Assembly (NCBI GenBank): GCA_013180625.2 | Contig: SNVD02010010.1 | Span: forward strand, 186,001-250,000 | Length of the DNA stretch: 64,000 bases | Origin: Boswellia sacra | Lineage: Eukaryota > Streptophyta > Magnoliopsida > Sapindales > Burseraceae | Direction of reading: 5' to 3' | Shown: piece by piece, positions 21,910-34,200 of the stretch | Numbering within the stretch: the stretch's first letter is position 1 | Layout: every line of letters begins with the position of its first letter | The notes under the pieces: generated by a model | The model's input: the letters and a program-made list of their open reading frames with translations, nothing else | The model's database searches: none | What the model was told of the DNA's origin: nothing | Position numbers and translations under genes: made by a program

Positions 21910-22385
21910 GTCCGCTACTTTGCTCAGTGTCAAAAGGCAAACTTTATTAGGGCCGATGTTACACCATGGTTTGGTTCGGAGAAGTCCCATTCGTCCCAGG
22001 GCCCAAAAATAGAATTTTATATTACAATAAAGACAATTAATTTTTTTCCTCTTCAATTTAGTCTTTAGTCTCTACGGGTTGAGCAACAATTCACCATATG
22101 CAGGTCATCATACGTAAGATTGCACATATAAGAACCATCCATTGAGGAACGATGACTCGATATCCAAAGACACAAAGAGAACCCTAATAACATTTCAAGA
22201 CAGACATAAATATGAAAATTGTACTAAAACATGTCCAAATCATAACCAAAAATGCGACAGATAACAGGTTATAACTATCACCACTTTGAATAGAAAACAC
22301 AAACAAACTCTACCAAAAACAAAATTATAACCATAATCACCATTCTTATAGCTAGAAATAAATTAAAAAGGACTCTTCTTCTTCT
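21910..22385 (-). other. Downstream region and probable 3' UTR of eEF1B gamma
   Basis: AT-rich, no ORF. The minus strand just after the stop codon is AT-rich with AATTTATTT-like signals near 22355. I could not pick a single polyadenylation site. Confidence 0.4.
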
Positions 22386-25300
22386 TCACTTGAAGCACTT
22401 GGCATCCAAAAGAGCCTCTCCCTCAAAAGGCTCTGCATCTTCAATCATCTGGTTGACACGTTCCTTTTGGGCTTCATCTGTGATGTCGACCTTCTTCCAC
22501 TCATACAACTCCATGTCATAGCACTCGTCAATGACGAATTGAGGAATTTCTTGCCCTCGGAATAGCCACAATCCCTTGACTTTGAATGGAGGCTCAGAGC
22601 CGATCACTAGCATCTTTCCAAATGCGTACTTACGAGCCAGGTCCATTCTTTGGAGGAATCCACCGACCTTGTTCATTGTCACAAATGATACAGTATTCTC
22701 TTCATTGTATTTGTAATCACAGAACCAAAGTGAATAGCCCTCAGGATCATACATGTCCCAGAATCCTACAAGAAAGAAATTAAGTTGATGCTATTAATAA
22801 CAAATAAACTTTCAGACCAACCCTGCATTTAAAACAAGATGCATTCCAAACAATCGGTCGTCAAGATGACAAGCATTAGTAGCATACAACTTTATCATAG
22901 TAGGTGAAAATGGTCAAATACCTTTAATTGCAACTTCACGGAAGTTGGTCTTGGTGTTAGAGTAGAGCCTCTTCCACTCATCTAGAATCATCTTACTTGG
23001 GGGAAGCAGATCAAGAGGATTCTTGGGCTTGGGCTTTGGCGCCTCTTCCTCTTCAGGAGCTTCAACTTTGGGCTTTGGAGCCTCTTTTTCCTTCTTTGGC
23101 TCCTCTTTCTTTGGCTTAGCCTCCTTAGGTTGGGCAGGTTTCTTTGCGGCGGACGGAACAGCTGGGACAGAGTCAGTTTGCTTTACATCACCAATAATTT
23201 TCTTAAAATTTGGTTGGTTAACCAAAGTCCAAAAGTATCTCTCTACATGGGGGAACTCAGAGGTGAATTTCTTTGTCATGATGCGTACAAATCCCATGTA
23301 CAAGTTGCAAATCATAATAATGTCAGCTAGGGTGATAGAGTGCCCAACCAAGTAGGTGTTGGAAGCCAAATATTTGTTCAAAGCATCTAATGCTCGCTTC
23401 AGTGAAGATATTGCAGCTTCCTCAGCCTTCAAAGCAAAACAAATTCACAAAAATGAGCTCTAATTGGTCCAGGCATTACAATTTGATCTAAGTTGGACCT
23501 CAAAGCTTGCATTCAGAAACTGACTTTTTTTCATTAGAAATTTAACTACTTAACTGTTATATAAATCATGTGTGTTATGTGTTTTTCGTGAGATTAAACC
23601 CATTCTATTAATACTTTTAGCAGAAGCACTCTAATCTCACTCTTGCCATTTGAAAACACTATCCATTGCAATTACCAGCTCACATCGTGTAACAAACATA
23701 AAAAATGCCAAATCATGAAAAAGACTAAAACAATATACTATTTATTTTAAATGAAATTACAAGACAAAATTCCTACAGAGAAAGTGAGAGAAGAGAAAAA
23801 ACACACATCAATACATGACAAGTAAGACAATAATAAGAGAGAATTATGGAGTCTAACTCACTGGAGGAAGGTATACACCACGTCCCATTCTGGGTCTAGC
23901 CCAATTTGCAAGATTGGTATCAATCTCCAATGAAGCAAAATCAATCCACTGCTCAACATGGGCCTAAAGAACCAAACAGAAGCAGAATCATAAACGTCTT
24001 GACAACCTTAAGGGAAAGAAAAAAAGAATTAAATTAAGACCCACATAGCAAAAGTAACCAAGGATCTTACATAATCAATCAGAGTAGAACCATAAAGAGT
24101 GCTGTCAGCATTCAAGCGCGCAACTGTAGATACCAACATAAGCTATGAGTTTCAATATGATATCAAAGAGTCACCTCATGTATACAAACAGAGCTAGACA
24201 TGTGACCCCATAATATAAGTTAAATGACTCTGATAAAGAAGCCTTGCCAGAAAGCCCACTTCAGTTTCTATAGATTGGATTCCACAAGGTCTAATGGACC
24301 CAACGGTGTCTGTCAACTATGCTGGGTCGTGCTGACATGTTTGGATCCCACGTAAATCTCTACATCTTTATCCAATTTCAAATTTTTGTAGTTTTAAGAT
24401 TCAAATTAGTTTGGTCACATGAAAACAATATCTTATATCTTTAGTGCAAATAGCATGTTAAGCCAAGACAGCAAAGATTATTCCCCCAAAATATCTTTAC
24501 ACTTCTAAAATGGACTTCCAATATGACCATTAAAGGGACAACTTCTTTTGTGTACACCTAGCACACACACTGGGGGAGAAGAAACAGAGAGGGAGAGAGT
24601 GACGTCTAACCATAACGTGCTATGGCATTGCTCTCAAAGACAGGGCCATCAGGTGTCTCCAACACAGGTACCTGAAAATAAGGTATCATTCAGAAAATAT
24701 TACCACAAAAATATTATCCAAACCCATGGTATAAAGCAAATCTAAATTGTAAGCATAAATATTACCTTCCCAATTGGGTTCATCTTCAGAAATTCAGGGG
24801 TCTTATTTGAGACACCCATCTCAAAATTCTCGACCAATTTGACTTGCACGCCAGTGTACTCTGCAGCAATGAGTGCCTTGTATGCATTTTTGTTTCCCTT
24901 CCCAGCATGCAAGACCTGCAGCGTGAATCAAACAAGATAATTAGGCAGCTTTGTTAATATTCAAATAGAATTTTCTGTACTTGGAAAACAATGAATACCA
25001 TTTTTTTTAAAATGCAATTTTGACATCATTTCATAGACTATTTCTAGATAAAATCCTAAACTACGACTGTAAAATCTTAAACGAGCCTTTTTTTTCTAGT
25101 TGCCCAAAAGGTTTAATCACTATAAACAATACGTCTTTAATTAAAAGATAATAATAATAATACTAACCTGCTTGCTTGACAAATATTTTTTTTTTGTATT
25201 GACTAAAAAGATCACAAAAATAAATCTTTCTCAAATAGCTTTATCTACTTTAGTTAGTTAGTTATCATGAACTGCACAATTCTTATAACAAGACCAATTA

Positions 25301-25641
25301 AACTGAAAACAAATGAACTTTTACCATCATATGATCTATGCACAGATGGTTACTTACTCAGTTCCAAACTCGTTAACTGACCACAAGATTCCCTCCTAAT
25401 CGAATCGAAAAATAAAATTTTGATTTTACTCTGCCTCAACATTTAAGCAGAAACTCCCGCCAATCCCCGTAACCTCAAGTAGGGATGTAATTAAATCCAT
25501 AATACGAAATATCAAGAGCAGTTATTGCAATTTATATTCAATTATTACAATAAATATGCAGCACTTCACTCCGATCTACTTCTCACTTCCACATAAAGTC
25601 AGAAAAGAAAAGTGAATTCACAGGAAACTCACCAGAGCCAT
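22386..25641 (-). CDS. Elongation factor 1-gamma (eEF1B gamma), seven exons
   Basis: The gamma subunit of the eEF1B nucleotide-exchange complex, which recharges eEF1A with GTP in cytosolic translation and anchors the alpha/beta exchange subunits. Coding exons (minus strand): 25633-25641, 24766-24915, 24611-24671, 24071-24123, 23862-23963, 22922-23426 and 22386-22765. All joins use GT-AG and keep frame, giving 419 residues, close to the usual plant length of about 410-420. Residues 1-82 are the thioredoxin-fold GST N-domain ('KMNPIGKVPVLETPDG'), about 88-215 the GST C-domain ('NTYLVGHSITLAD'). A Lys/Glu/Pro-rich hinge covers about 220-260, and the last 160 residues are the conserved EF1G domain ('FWDMYDPEGYSLWFCDYKY'), ending in 'EGEALLDAKCFK'. 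No stop, frameshift or missing motif is seen. The first exon codes for only three residues. Confidence 0.97.
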
Positions 25642-25677
25642 GGCTTCACGGAGAAACGTTACGCTCAAATTTCAGAT

Positions 25678-25800
25678 CTGCAAACACAAACAGCACAAAA
25701 AAATCAAAACAAAAAAAAAGCAAAGAAATTATCAGTCACGTGCGTGCAGAGGAAGAATCGCAGGATGATTTGATTGATAGTGAGAGGAGAAGAGGGAGAC
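25678..25800 (-). other. Possible leader intron of eEF1B gamma
   Basis: Upstream of the ATG the minus strand has an acceptor-like TTTGCAG just before the 36-base leader, and an upstream CAAG/GTCTCC that could be the donor. Plant translation-factor genes often carry a leader intron. The donor is weak, so this is an inference. Confidence 0.35.
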
Positions 25801-25906
25801 CTTGTCACTGAGTGCGAGCGTTCTCCAGAAAGGCCAGCAGCTAGTGAGCGAGAGAGAGTGGTTTGCTTTTGTGTTAGTCAAATAGAGAAGGATAAGAAAA
25901 GCCAAC

Positions 25907-25914
25907 TAGGGTTT
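25907..25914 (-). promoter_or_regulatory. Telo-box upstream of eEF1B gamma
   Basis: The minus strand reads AAACCCTA within ACAAAAACCCTAGTT. Telo-boxes near the transcription start are a known feature of plant ribosomal-protein and translation-factor genes, including eEF1A. Position and gene identity fit; function is inferred. Confidence 0.6.
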
Positions 25915-25919
25915 TTGTA

Positions 25920-26842
25920 GAGCACCAGACGGCGACGACAGACACAGCCAAGTGCGTTAAGAAATCTTTTATTTTGGGGTTGGATGTTCACTTTTTGTGG
26001 CCCAGCCCGATAGATTCAGATTTGTACTTGTTTGGGCTTTAGTTGGGCTTGTTTTAAAGACGAATGGCTGAGTTCACCAAGTTCCTGAGAAGTGCGTTAC
26101 TGTATATTCTATTACGAGTTCTATTTGCGCCCCACAAGTGTACTGAAGGAACCTGTTACCATATATTCCATTTAATTTTTTTCCTTTATTTAGTATTTCA
26201 CGAATATCCCTTCTTCTTCTTCAATAACACCAATAATATATAACGTACAACTCTTTGTTTAATTTAATTTTTGTTTTGACTCACTAGCTCCTTTGGACTA
26301 AAAAATAAGGAAATTAATTTGTTAATTTTATGTCCAAGTGGAATCAACTTGGTTCAACAGTTTAGATGATTGCAAGTTTTTATTTTTTTTTAATTTTCTA
26401 ATTTTACTCCATTTTGACTTCATTTTTTTGGTTTTATTTTTTATTACACTATTCTTCCATATTCATATTGGCGTGCTTAAGAATCAACGGTTTTCCTCTC
26501 GTATCTTAACCAAGCAAAAAATTGTTTGGATGCTCTAAGTTATATCGATTGATAGGCATATGATCCGTCTTTGTTTAAACATACTTTAGAGTTTACAATA
26601 TTATTGAATTTTTAACAGTGTTTTTCCTAGATACACGAGACTACAATGTCAGTTTTAGAGATTATTAGGCCTTAATAATTTTATTAGATGAGATTGGTTA
26701 ATTGAAAACTAATAATACAAGTCCAATTCAATCTGAAAAAACAAAAAAATCCTAATATTTACCCTTTTATTTTTTGTAGATCACTATCACACCCTCTTTT
26801 TTAAAAAAACTGATTTCAAATTTTGTCTTTCGTTTTTTTTTA
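25920..26842. other. Intergenic region upstream of eEF1B gamma
   Basis: Promoter-proximal sequence to about 26050, then AT-rich DNA with poly-T runs. No gene is supported. Confidence 0.4.
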
Positions 26843-29760
26843 AGAAAAATACTTATATACACCTAGCTCATCACCTCATTATACTTATGTGGTGTGTCTA
26901 ACCAATAATTAAATACCACATAATATACATATTGATAAATAATTAAAACCCTATTTTAATATTTTATTTTTGACTCTTTTATCTTTGTCGCTTTTGTTTT
27001 TTGTATGAACATTCCTCTTGGTCTAACTATCTTCTCCTAGTCGTAGTGATTTGCACTCCGCCGGCAGCCGATAACTGTAAAAATCGCCGTCTTAAACCTA
27101 GTGACACATAGTAAGAGCAACCCCCAAGTCAAGTCCACCGCAGTAGGGGACCCAGCTCATGCTCCTATTGAATCACCCCTATTATTGTCTCTCTTCCTAT
27201 TGTTATCTCTTTTAGAAGAAGACAAATTGCCAACACGCCATTGCCAACACGTTTGAGAAATAGTGGTAAGTTTTTATTACTTTGTATGCTACTTTAACTT
27301 TAGTTAATTGTGTATGGGGCCGCAATCTTTACACTCTGTTTCTTCTTCTTTGCCCCTGTTTTCGTCTCATTCTTTGTACGTTATTGTCATGATAGCATCC
27401 AATTTAAAATTAACGAGCAATGTGGTTTATGTTTTGCATATAACATGTGGACTCTTGAATTTTCATCATTAGTAATTGTGTAGATATGTAATTAGGTTGC
27501 AAAGCGTGTAACTTTGGTTTGAATATACTGGTGAAAATATCATTTAAATTTGATAAAAGTACTTAAGAGATGCAAGTAAACATATCGTTTGAAAACAAAA
27601 GGCAGTTATTTTAATATATGAATAACTAATTAGGTATACTTGTGTATCACTCGTCCTCTTCTTTGTCAACGATTCTTACATTTGGACAATGGTCTCACTT
27701 GAATCAGGTTTGCTTGTTATTATGATTTTTTTTAATATTTTGTGAATAAGTAATTATGATGGCATGAGATGATAATGATATAACTGTCTTGTAGGAGTCA
27801 GGAAACGATGGCACTGATCAATTCAATAGCCAACAAAATTAATGGTTATGTTTTAATTGTTATTGTTGATTTGATATATTATGCAAGGCTTTAAATACTT
27901 ATCATGTATATATTTCCTTTTAGTTTTCTGTTCATTTACTAACAATTGTAATTTTCTATCACAGACTTGAAGACATCACAAATATATCAAAAAAATATGG
28001 GTTGTTAGTTTTTAACCATTAATGATTAGGCATGCTGGAACAGACATTTGGAGCTTTTGGATTTTCAATTAATTTGAATTCGGTTGTATTTGTTGAATAG
28101 CACTTCGAGACTATTCTATGTTGTTTTCACCTTTTTACTTTTTATTTGTTGGTCTCTATTTGAGCTTTGGAATTTAGTTGTTGTTTGTTTGTCGATGTCT
28201 CATGGATATGGCAAAAAATGCTAAACTAAGTGAATTCTTTTGTTGGAACCAAAAAAAAAAAAAAAAAAGACATCATATCCATATGCATATAATCTTGTTA
28301 CTTAGACACAAAATCTTCATTTATGAGTTTGAAAATGCCTATGACTTGTATCTCTGGCCGAGCATGCCATCCAACCACTAGGTAGCAAGAATCTGAAATC
28401 ATTCCGTGGATGGATTCACCTTCATAATGTATCAAACCTGATACCAATAAGGTACCTATACTACATCAAACGGCCACTCCTGCTTGAAGTTTAGATGGAA
28501 TTTGCACACCTCAAGCATTCCTCCATGAAGTTAATAACTTTGTACACCAGACCTTTGAGTCCCTATCTAATTAAATTCGTGCCTAGTAACATTGTGATAG
28601 ATGGATGGTCAAAGGCTCAAAGCTCTGCCATAGATAGCTTTGAGAACTGCTATAATTATCCTTAAGAACAAGGTTTTTAGTTTCCAAGTGCTACAAATTA
28701 CTTCGAAGAACAACTACAAATTTAGATTTAATACACAAAAGACCCCAAAATCATCTTAACAAAAAATTAATTTAGATTTAATAATTATTTACTTCATCAC
28801 TATCAGACCAAAAAAAAAAATATATCTGGAGATCCAGCAAAAGCATATCCATGAGGTTTAAAAAATTAAAAAAAAATCAGTATCATCCAACAAAACAAAA
28901 TCTAAACTAACAAAAGGAAAAAAAAAATTAGACTCTAATATTCTTGTTCCATAAATCTACAAAATTTTGGACAAAAAAATTAAAATTGAGACAATCTACA
29001 AAATACAACAATTTATTTCTTTGCCCTGCGATTTGTCTTCTAGTCACTGCCGAAACTTCACATCTCTACTCTTCCTCCCAATGCACCCAACCAACTCCAA
29101 TCTTTTCATCTCTTCTCTTCCTTTCAATGCACCTAACTAATGGATTTCATAACCATTTTTGTAACCCCACGGCTGGCCAAGAACCCAACAAGATCTGCAG
29201 TTGAAACAATCTACAAAATACAACATTCTCATTCTTTCCCTCTGCAACTTTTCTTCAAGTCACTGCCAAAAAAACATCTCGTTTCTTCTCTTCTCTTTCT
29301 TCTAATGCACCCAACCAACTCCAATCTTCTCATCTCTTCTATTCTCTTCCTTCCAATGCACCCACAAAATGGATTTTGTAACCAGTTTTGCAACCACACT
29401 GCTGGCCAAGAACCCAACAAGATCTCCCTGAGAACCGCTTTGAGAAACCTCCTTGAGGTGCTGTTAAGGGAGGAAGAAGACAAGGAAGATTTTCTCTATT
29501 TTTTGCATTCAGAGAGGTGCTGTTAAGGGAGGAAGAAGACGAAGAACTGCTTTGAATTTCAAAATTAAGAGGGAGCAAGTTAATTTGTTGGGTGGGACAT
29601 GTTGGGATAAATTTTAATTTATTGAATAAAAATAAAATTTAAGTTAATGATGATGTGGGCTTCAATTAATCAAGAGGGCATCGTATGGCTACTTATTATT
29701 GGTTAGGCACACCATATAAGTATAATGAGGTGGTGAGCCAGGCGCATATAAGTTTTTCTC
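26843..29760. mobile_element. 2.9-kb element with about 65-bp terminal inverted repeats
   Basis: The left end (26843-26911) and the right end (29692-29759, inverted) align over about 65 bases, sharing 'CACCTCATTATACTTAT' and 'CTAACCAATAAT'. The interior has no transposase. It includes an AT-rich middle and, at 28980-29560, a roughly 200-bp segment repeated in tandem ('caatgcacccaaccaactcc', 'ggccaagaacccaacaagat'). Long inverted repeats suggest a Mutator-like element, but I could not read a clear target duplication because both flanks are T-rich. It lies just beyond the stop codon of the host gene at 29789. Confidence 0.6.
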
Positions 29761-29788
29761 TTTTTCTAATTATTAGCCTATCAAATAT

Positions 29789-30129
29789 TCAGAGTCTAAT
29801 AGGGACATCTAATGCTTGTTCTGCTATAGTACAAATTGGGTCATCTGCAGCATCACTACAGAACTCACAAGTAACACTAGAAGGAGACAAATGCAAGCAG
29901 TGATCAATTCTATTTTCCAGCCAAGCCAGTCTCCTGTCTAAACTCAAGACTCCAACATGCATAATCCGAATGTCAACCTAGGCAACCTTAGCACAAGCAC
30001 GAAGCAATATGCAATAATTTGCATGGGCATCGTAAGTCAACGCACCTTCATTCCTTTTTCTCACATACTGAAGGTAATCAAGTCTCTTGAATTTGACACT
30101 TGGTGGAATATAAGAGAACCTACTATCTT
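29789..30129 (-). pseudogene. 3' half of a retrotransposon-split host exon, function unknown
   Basis: On the minus strand, sequence after the copia insertion continues the frame entering it at 39424. It reads through 'SRFSYIPPSVKFKRLDYLQY' and 'ANYCILLRACAKVA' to a TAG at 29978-29980. Beyond that TAG, the same frame stays protein-like ('RRLAWLENRIDHCLHL', then 'TCEFCSDAADDPICTIAEQ') for 62 codons to a TGA at 29789. The TAG is what a CAG-to-TAG change would give, so it is probably a premature stop. The last part has a C-x2-C pair but no domain I recognise. The element duplicated ATCTT on insertion, so the two halves join in frame. Confidence 0.7.
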
Positions 30130-30688
30130 TGTTATGCACAGCGGAAGCGATAACCAACAGAACAACCAAAATGCATAACACAAACTATGCCAGATAATTG
30201 AATATAATAGCAACTAAAGAGGCAATCAATCAACCAACAATGCAAAATAGAAAGAACACCAAGATTTAACGAGGTTCAGTATAAATACCTACGTCCTCGG
30301 GCGCCACTGAAGAAACTTTCCATTATCTTCAAAGAGAACTACAAACTTTTGGACCATAATACAAATACCACAACTATTAGACCAAACTGCAATTATCCGA
30401 ATAGTTGGGCCAAGCTATAATTACCCAAACAATTGGGAAATACTACAAATACCCAAAATCAAAGGGGAAAAAAGTAAATATTACAAACTTTAAGGTCCTT
30501 AATGAAAGACCCTTAAACTATGAGGTCTTATATGTGAGACCTTACAAATAGAGGGGTTGGAAGAGAATTTTCAATGGGACAATTAAACTTCTCCCATGTG
30601 GCTTCTTTTATAAGCCCATATGAGACCCATGCTTTGCAACTTAACCAATGTGGGATCTCTTTCACTTGCATATGAGTCACACTCAACA
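30130..30688 (-). repeat. 3' LTR of the copia element
   Basis: 559 bp. On the minus strand it begins TGTTGAGTG and ends GCATAACA. A TATA-type box, TATAAAAG on the minus strand, lies at 30605-30612. This uninterrupted copy shows what the split 5' LTR looked like. Confidence 0.93.
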
Positions 30689-30991
30689 AATCTCCACCTT
30701 GGCGAATATGCCAACCCACCACAAATTTCTTCTTTTTTCCACATTCTCTATCACAACTGCAACGCCTCCAAATGCGCCTAATGGCGCAGTCAAACTCGTA
30801 CAATGTTGATCAAGTTTAAACAATGACTGAACTTGATCGCTGTCACAACTTTAGTCAACATATCTGCGGGATTCTCGGCAGTCTCAATCTTCTGAAGTAA
30901 GATTCTTCCTTCATCAATAATCTCCCGCACAAAGTGATACCGAACATCAATATGCTTCGTACGAACATGGAACACTGGATTCTTCGCTAAG

Positions 30992-31100
30992 TATCATCCA
31001 CATAAACTTCCATGGTCTTTCCTAGGAGAGGAGCAAACATGGAGTTTACTAACCGTTGATAGGTTGCTCTAGCATTTTTCAGTCCAAAAGGCATCATTCG
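30992..31100 (-). pseudogene. Ty3/gypsy reverse-transcriptase fragment inside copia RNase H
   Basis: The minus strand encodes 36 residues including '[17 protein letters not shown]' and 'MEVYVDD', the diagnostic fingers-palm segment and catalytic YVDD of Ty3/gypsy (Tat/Athila type) reverse transcriptase. Ty1/copia enzymes have a different sequence at this position. It directly abuts copia RNase H sequence ('[10 protein letters not shown]') at 30991. The fragment has no start, stop or termini of its own. Confidence 0.9.
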
Positions 31101-31215
31101 TCAATTCCAAAATTCTATAATTTTGCAACTACGACTTGTAAGACTGGTTCATATTCTTCTAGTGATCGTGCTCATCGAGGAGAGTGGCTGAGAGCTATTG
31201 GGTTGTATCTTGGAG
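31101..31215. repeat. LTR-like fragment next to the gypsy patch
   Basis: The plus strand matches part of the LTRs at 41377-41949 and 44349-44925: compare 'gtgatcgtgctcatcgagga' here with 'gtgatcgtgttcatcgagaa' there, and the shared 'gggttgtatcttggag'. Its right edge falls in 'atcttggag', which belongs both to the LTR-like sequence and to the resuming copia frame. Confidence 0.75.
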
Positions 31216-34200
31216 TAATCCTTGTAACCAAATAGCTTCCTTCACAGCCTCTGTCATTGTCATATACTCTGCCTCTGTAGTAGGCAAAGCCACTGTAGAC
31301 TGTAAAGTAGACTTCCAACTCACTGGTGCTCTTGCAAGAGTAAACACATAACCGGTCGTCGATCGACGCTTATCTAAATCACCAACATAATCAGAATCAA
31401 CATAACCAATAGCATACTGACCACATGTATCATCCCTCTCAAAGACTAAGCCAACATCTACGGTTTTCAACAAATACCATAGAATCCATTTCACTACTTG
31501 CCAATGTCCTTTACTAGGATCATGCATGTACCTGCTCACAACTCCAACTACATGTGAAATGTCGGGTCTTATACACACCATAGCATACGTCAGGCTACCA
31601 ACTGCATTAGCATATGGAACTCAAGACATATACTCTCGTTCCTCATCTGTGCTAGGAGATAAAGATGCATTGAGCTTCATATGAGGAGCAAGTGGGGTAC
31701 TTACAGGTTTTGACTTCTCTATAATGCTAAACCGTTGTAATACTTCTTCAGATACTGCTTCTGAGTCAAACAAATCTTGCTTCTCCCTCTATCTCTGCTA
31801 ATCTCCATGCCAAGAATCTTCTTAGCTTCACCCAAATCTTTCATTTCAAACTCTCGATTCAACTGAGTCTTCAACTTTACAATTTCTTCAACATTCGTCG
31901 AAGCTATCAACATATCATCAACATACAAGAGTAGATAAATGAAAGAACCATCATGTAGCCTCCGAAAATACACACAATTATCAAATTTGCTTCTTGTGTA
32001 CCTCTGAACCCATCATAAACCGATCAAATCGCTTATACCACTGTCTGGGAGATTGCTTCAAACCATAAAGCGATCTTTTCAGTTTGCATACTAAATTTTT
32101 CTTACCAGCAACTTTGAATCCCTCTGGCTAAGTCATATAGATTTCCTCTTCCAAGTCACCATGTAAAAATGCATTTTTTACATCCAATTGAACTAGTTCC
32201 ATATTCATCTGAGCTACCAAGGCCAACAAAATTCTAATGAAAGAATGTTTCACAATTGGAGAAAATACCTCATTGTAGTCAATTCCTTCCCTTTGAGCGT
32301 AGCCTTTAGCTACCAACCTTGCCTTGTAGCGGACGTCATTCTTGTCAGGAAATCCATCTTTCTTTGCATATACCCATTTGCACCTAATTACCTTTTTACC
32401 CTTCGGTAGTTGAGCTAGCTCCCAAGTTTCATTCTTCTGAAGAGACTGCATCTCTTCGCTCATAGCTGCCTTCCACTGATCAACTTCAGAACATCTGACT
32501 GCCTCTCTATAAGTGGAAGGAATATCAGCATCTACAACTGGAAGTGCATAGGCCACCATATCAGTAAATCGAGCAGGTCTGCGAATCTCATGTCTTGGCC
32601 TATTAATTGCAATAGATTCTTGTTGCTGTTGAGGTTCCTGAGTAATACCCTCACCATCATCTCCCAAATCTCCCTCTGTCATAGAGTACCATCATCTGTC
32701 TCAACAGATCTAACTGGGTTCAATATCGTCGTTTCAAACTCCACCTGCTGCTGAGTATGCTCTACCTGCTGTGGAGTACCATTCTCCTTTATCTGGTTTT
32801 CTGATTTCTTCAACATTAAAGACTCATCAAATGTCATATCTCGACTGGATACAATCTTCCTCGAACTAGGACATCATAGACGATATCCTTTCACTCCTGA
32901 AGCAAATCCCAAGAAAATCGCTTTCTTGGCTCGAGGGTCCAGCCTAGATTCTTTCACATGATAATATGCAGGAGAACCAAAAACATGTAAAGAATCATAA
33001 TCAGAAACAGGTTGTCCAGACCATACCTCCAATCGAGTTCTATCACCAATAGCAGCTGAAGGTAGATGATTAATGAGAGGACACGCATAAGTCACAGCCT
33101 CAGCCCAAAATTCCTTGCCTAACCCAGCATTGGACAACATACACCGAACTTTCTCCAGCAATGTCCGGTTCATGCGTTCTGCCACCCCATTCTACTGTGG
33201 TGTACCTCTAATAGTAAAATGAAGTACAATACCCTCATCTCGACACAATTTCAAAAACTGATCACTGCAATACTCACCACCATTATCTATTCTGAGATGC
33301 TTGATCTTCTTGCCAGTTTGTGTTTCAATCAACTTTTTCCATTTAAGGAAAACACTAAGTACATCATCTTTTGATTTCAAACAGTACACCCAAGTTCTTT
33401 TGGAAAAGTCATCAACAAAAGTAACAAAGTAGTGCCTACCTCCCATTGATGTGGTTTTGGTAGGTCCCCACACATCTGAGTGAACATAATCAAGAATACC
33501 CTTGGTATTATGAATAGCGGTGCCAAATTTCACTGTCTTCTACTTTCCCAGAACATAATGCTCTCAAAAATCCAACTTGCAGGTCTTTGCACCTTTCAAT
33601 AAGCCTCGTTTCATCAAACTGAATAAAGCTTTTTCACCTGCATGTCCCAAACGCATATGCCACAGTCTTGTGATCTCTGAATCTATATCATTATCAGAAA
33701 CCATAGCCGCTGATTCAATAACCGTACTACCATTATAATAATACAAGTTGTTCCTCCTAGTGCCTTTCAATACTACAAGAGCGCCTGAAGTGACCCTCAG
33801 AATACCATCTCGAATAGATATACCACAGCCTTTAGATTCTAAGGCTCCTAAAGAGATGAGATTCTTCTTCAACTTCGGTACATATCGAACATCTGTCAGA
33901 ACTCTAGTCAGTCCATCATGATTCCTCAATCGAATCGAACCTATCCCAGTAGTATGGCAAATATTATCATTACCCATCTACACAACTCCATCATTAAGCT
34001 CTTCAAACTGAAAGAACCATTCTCTATGTGGACACATATGATAAGTATAACCTGAATCCATAATCCACTCATCAGAACTAGAAGTGTATGGATGACCAAC
34101 TAGACATATATCTGACTCACTATCATCCTCATGCTCAACAACACATGCATCAGAAACAGCCTTGCCCTTATCTTTCTTTTTCAACTTAGGACAGTCTTTC

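Noticed and set aside
23023..23355. Plus-strand Gly/Ser/Phe-rich ORF
   Set aside because: Shadow of the Lys/Glu/Pro hinge of eEF1B gamma on the other strand.
27040..27260. GC-richer patch inside the long-TIR element, considered as a captured gene
   Set aside because: All frames are broken and no protein family could be recognised, so a capture claim is not supported.
29229..29578. Overlapping ORFs on both strands in the long-TIR element
   Set aside because: They span a tandemly repeated segment, are not conserved between its copies, and match no family.
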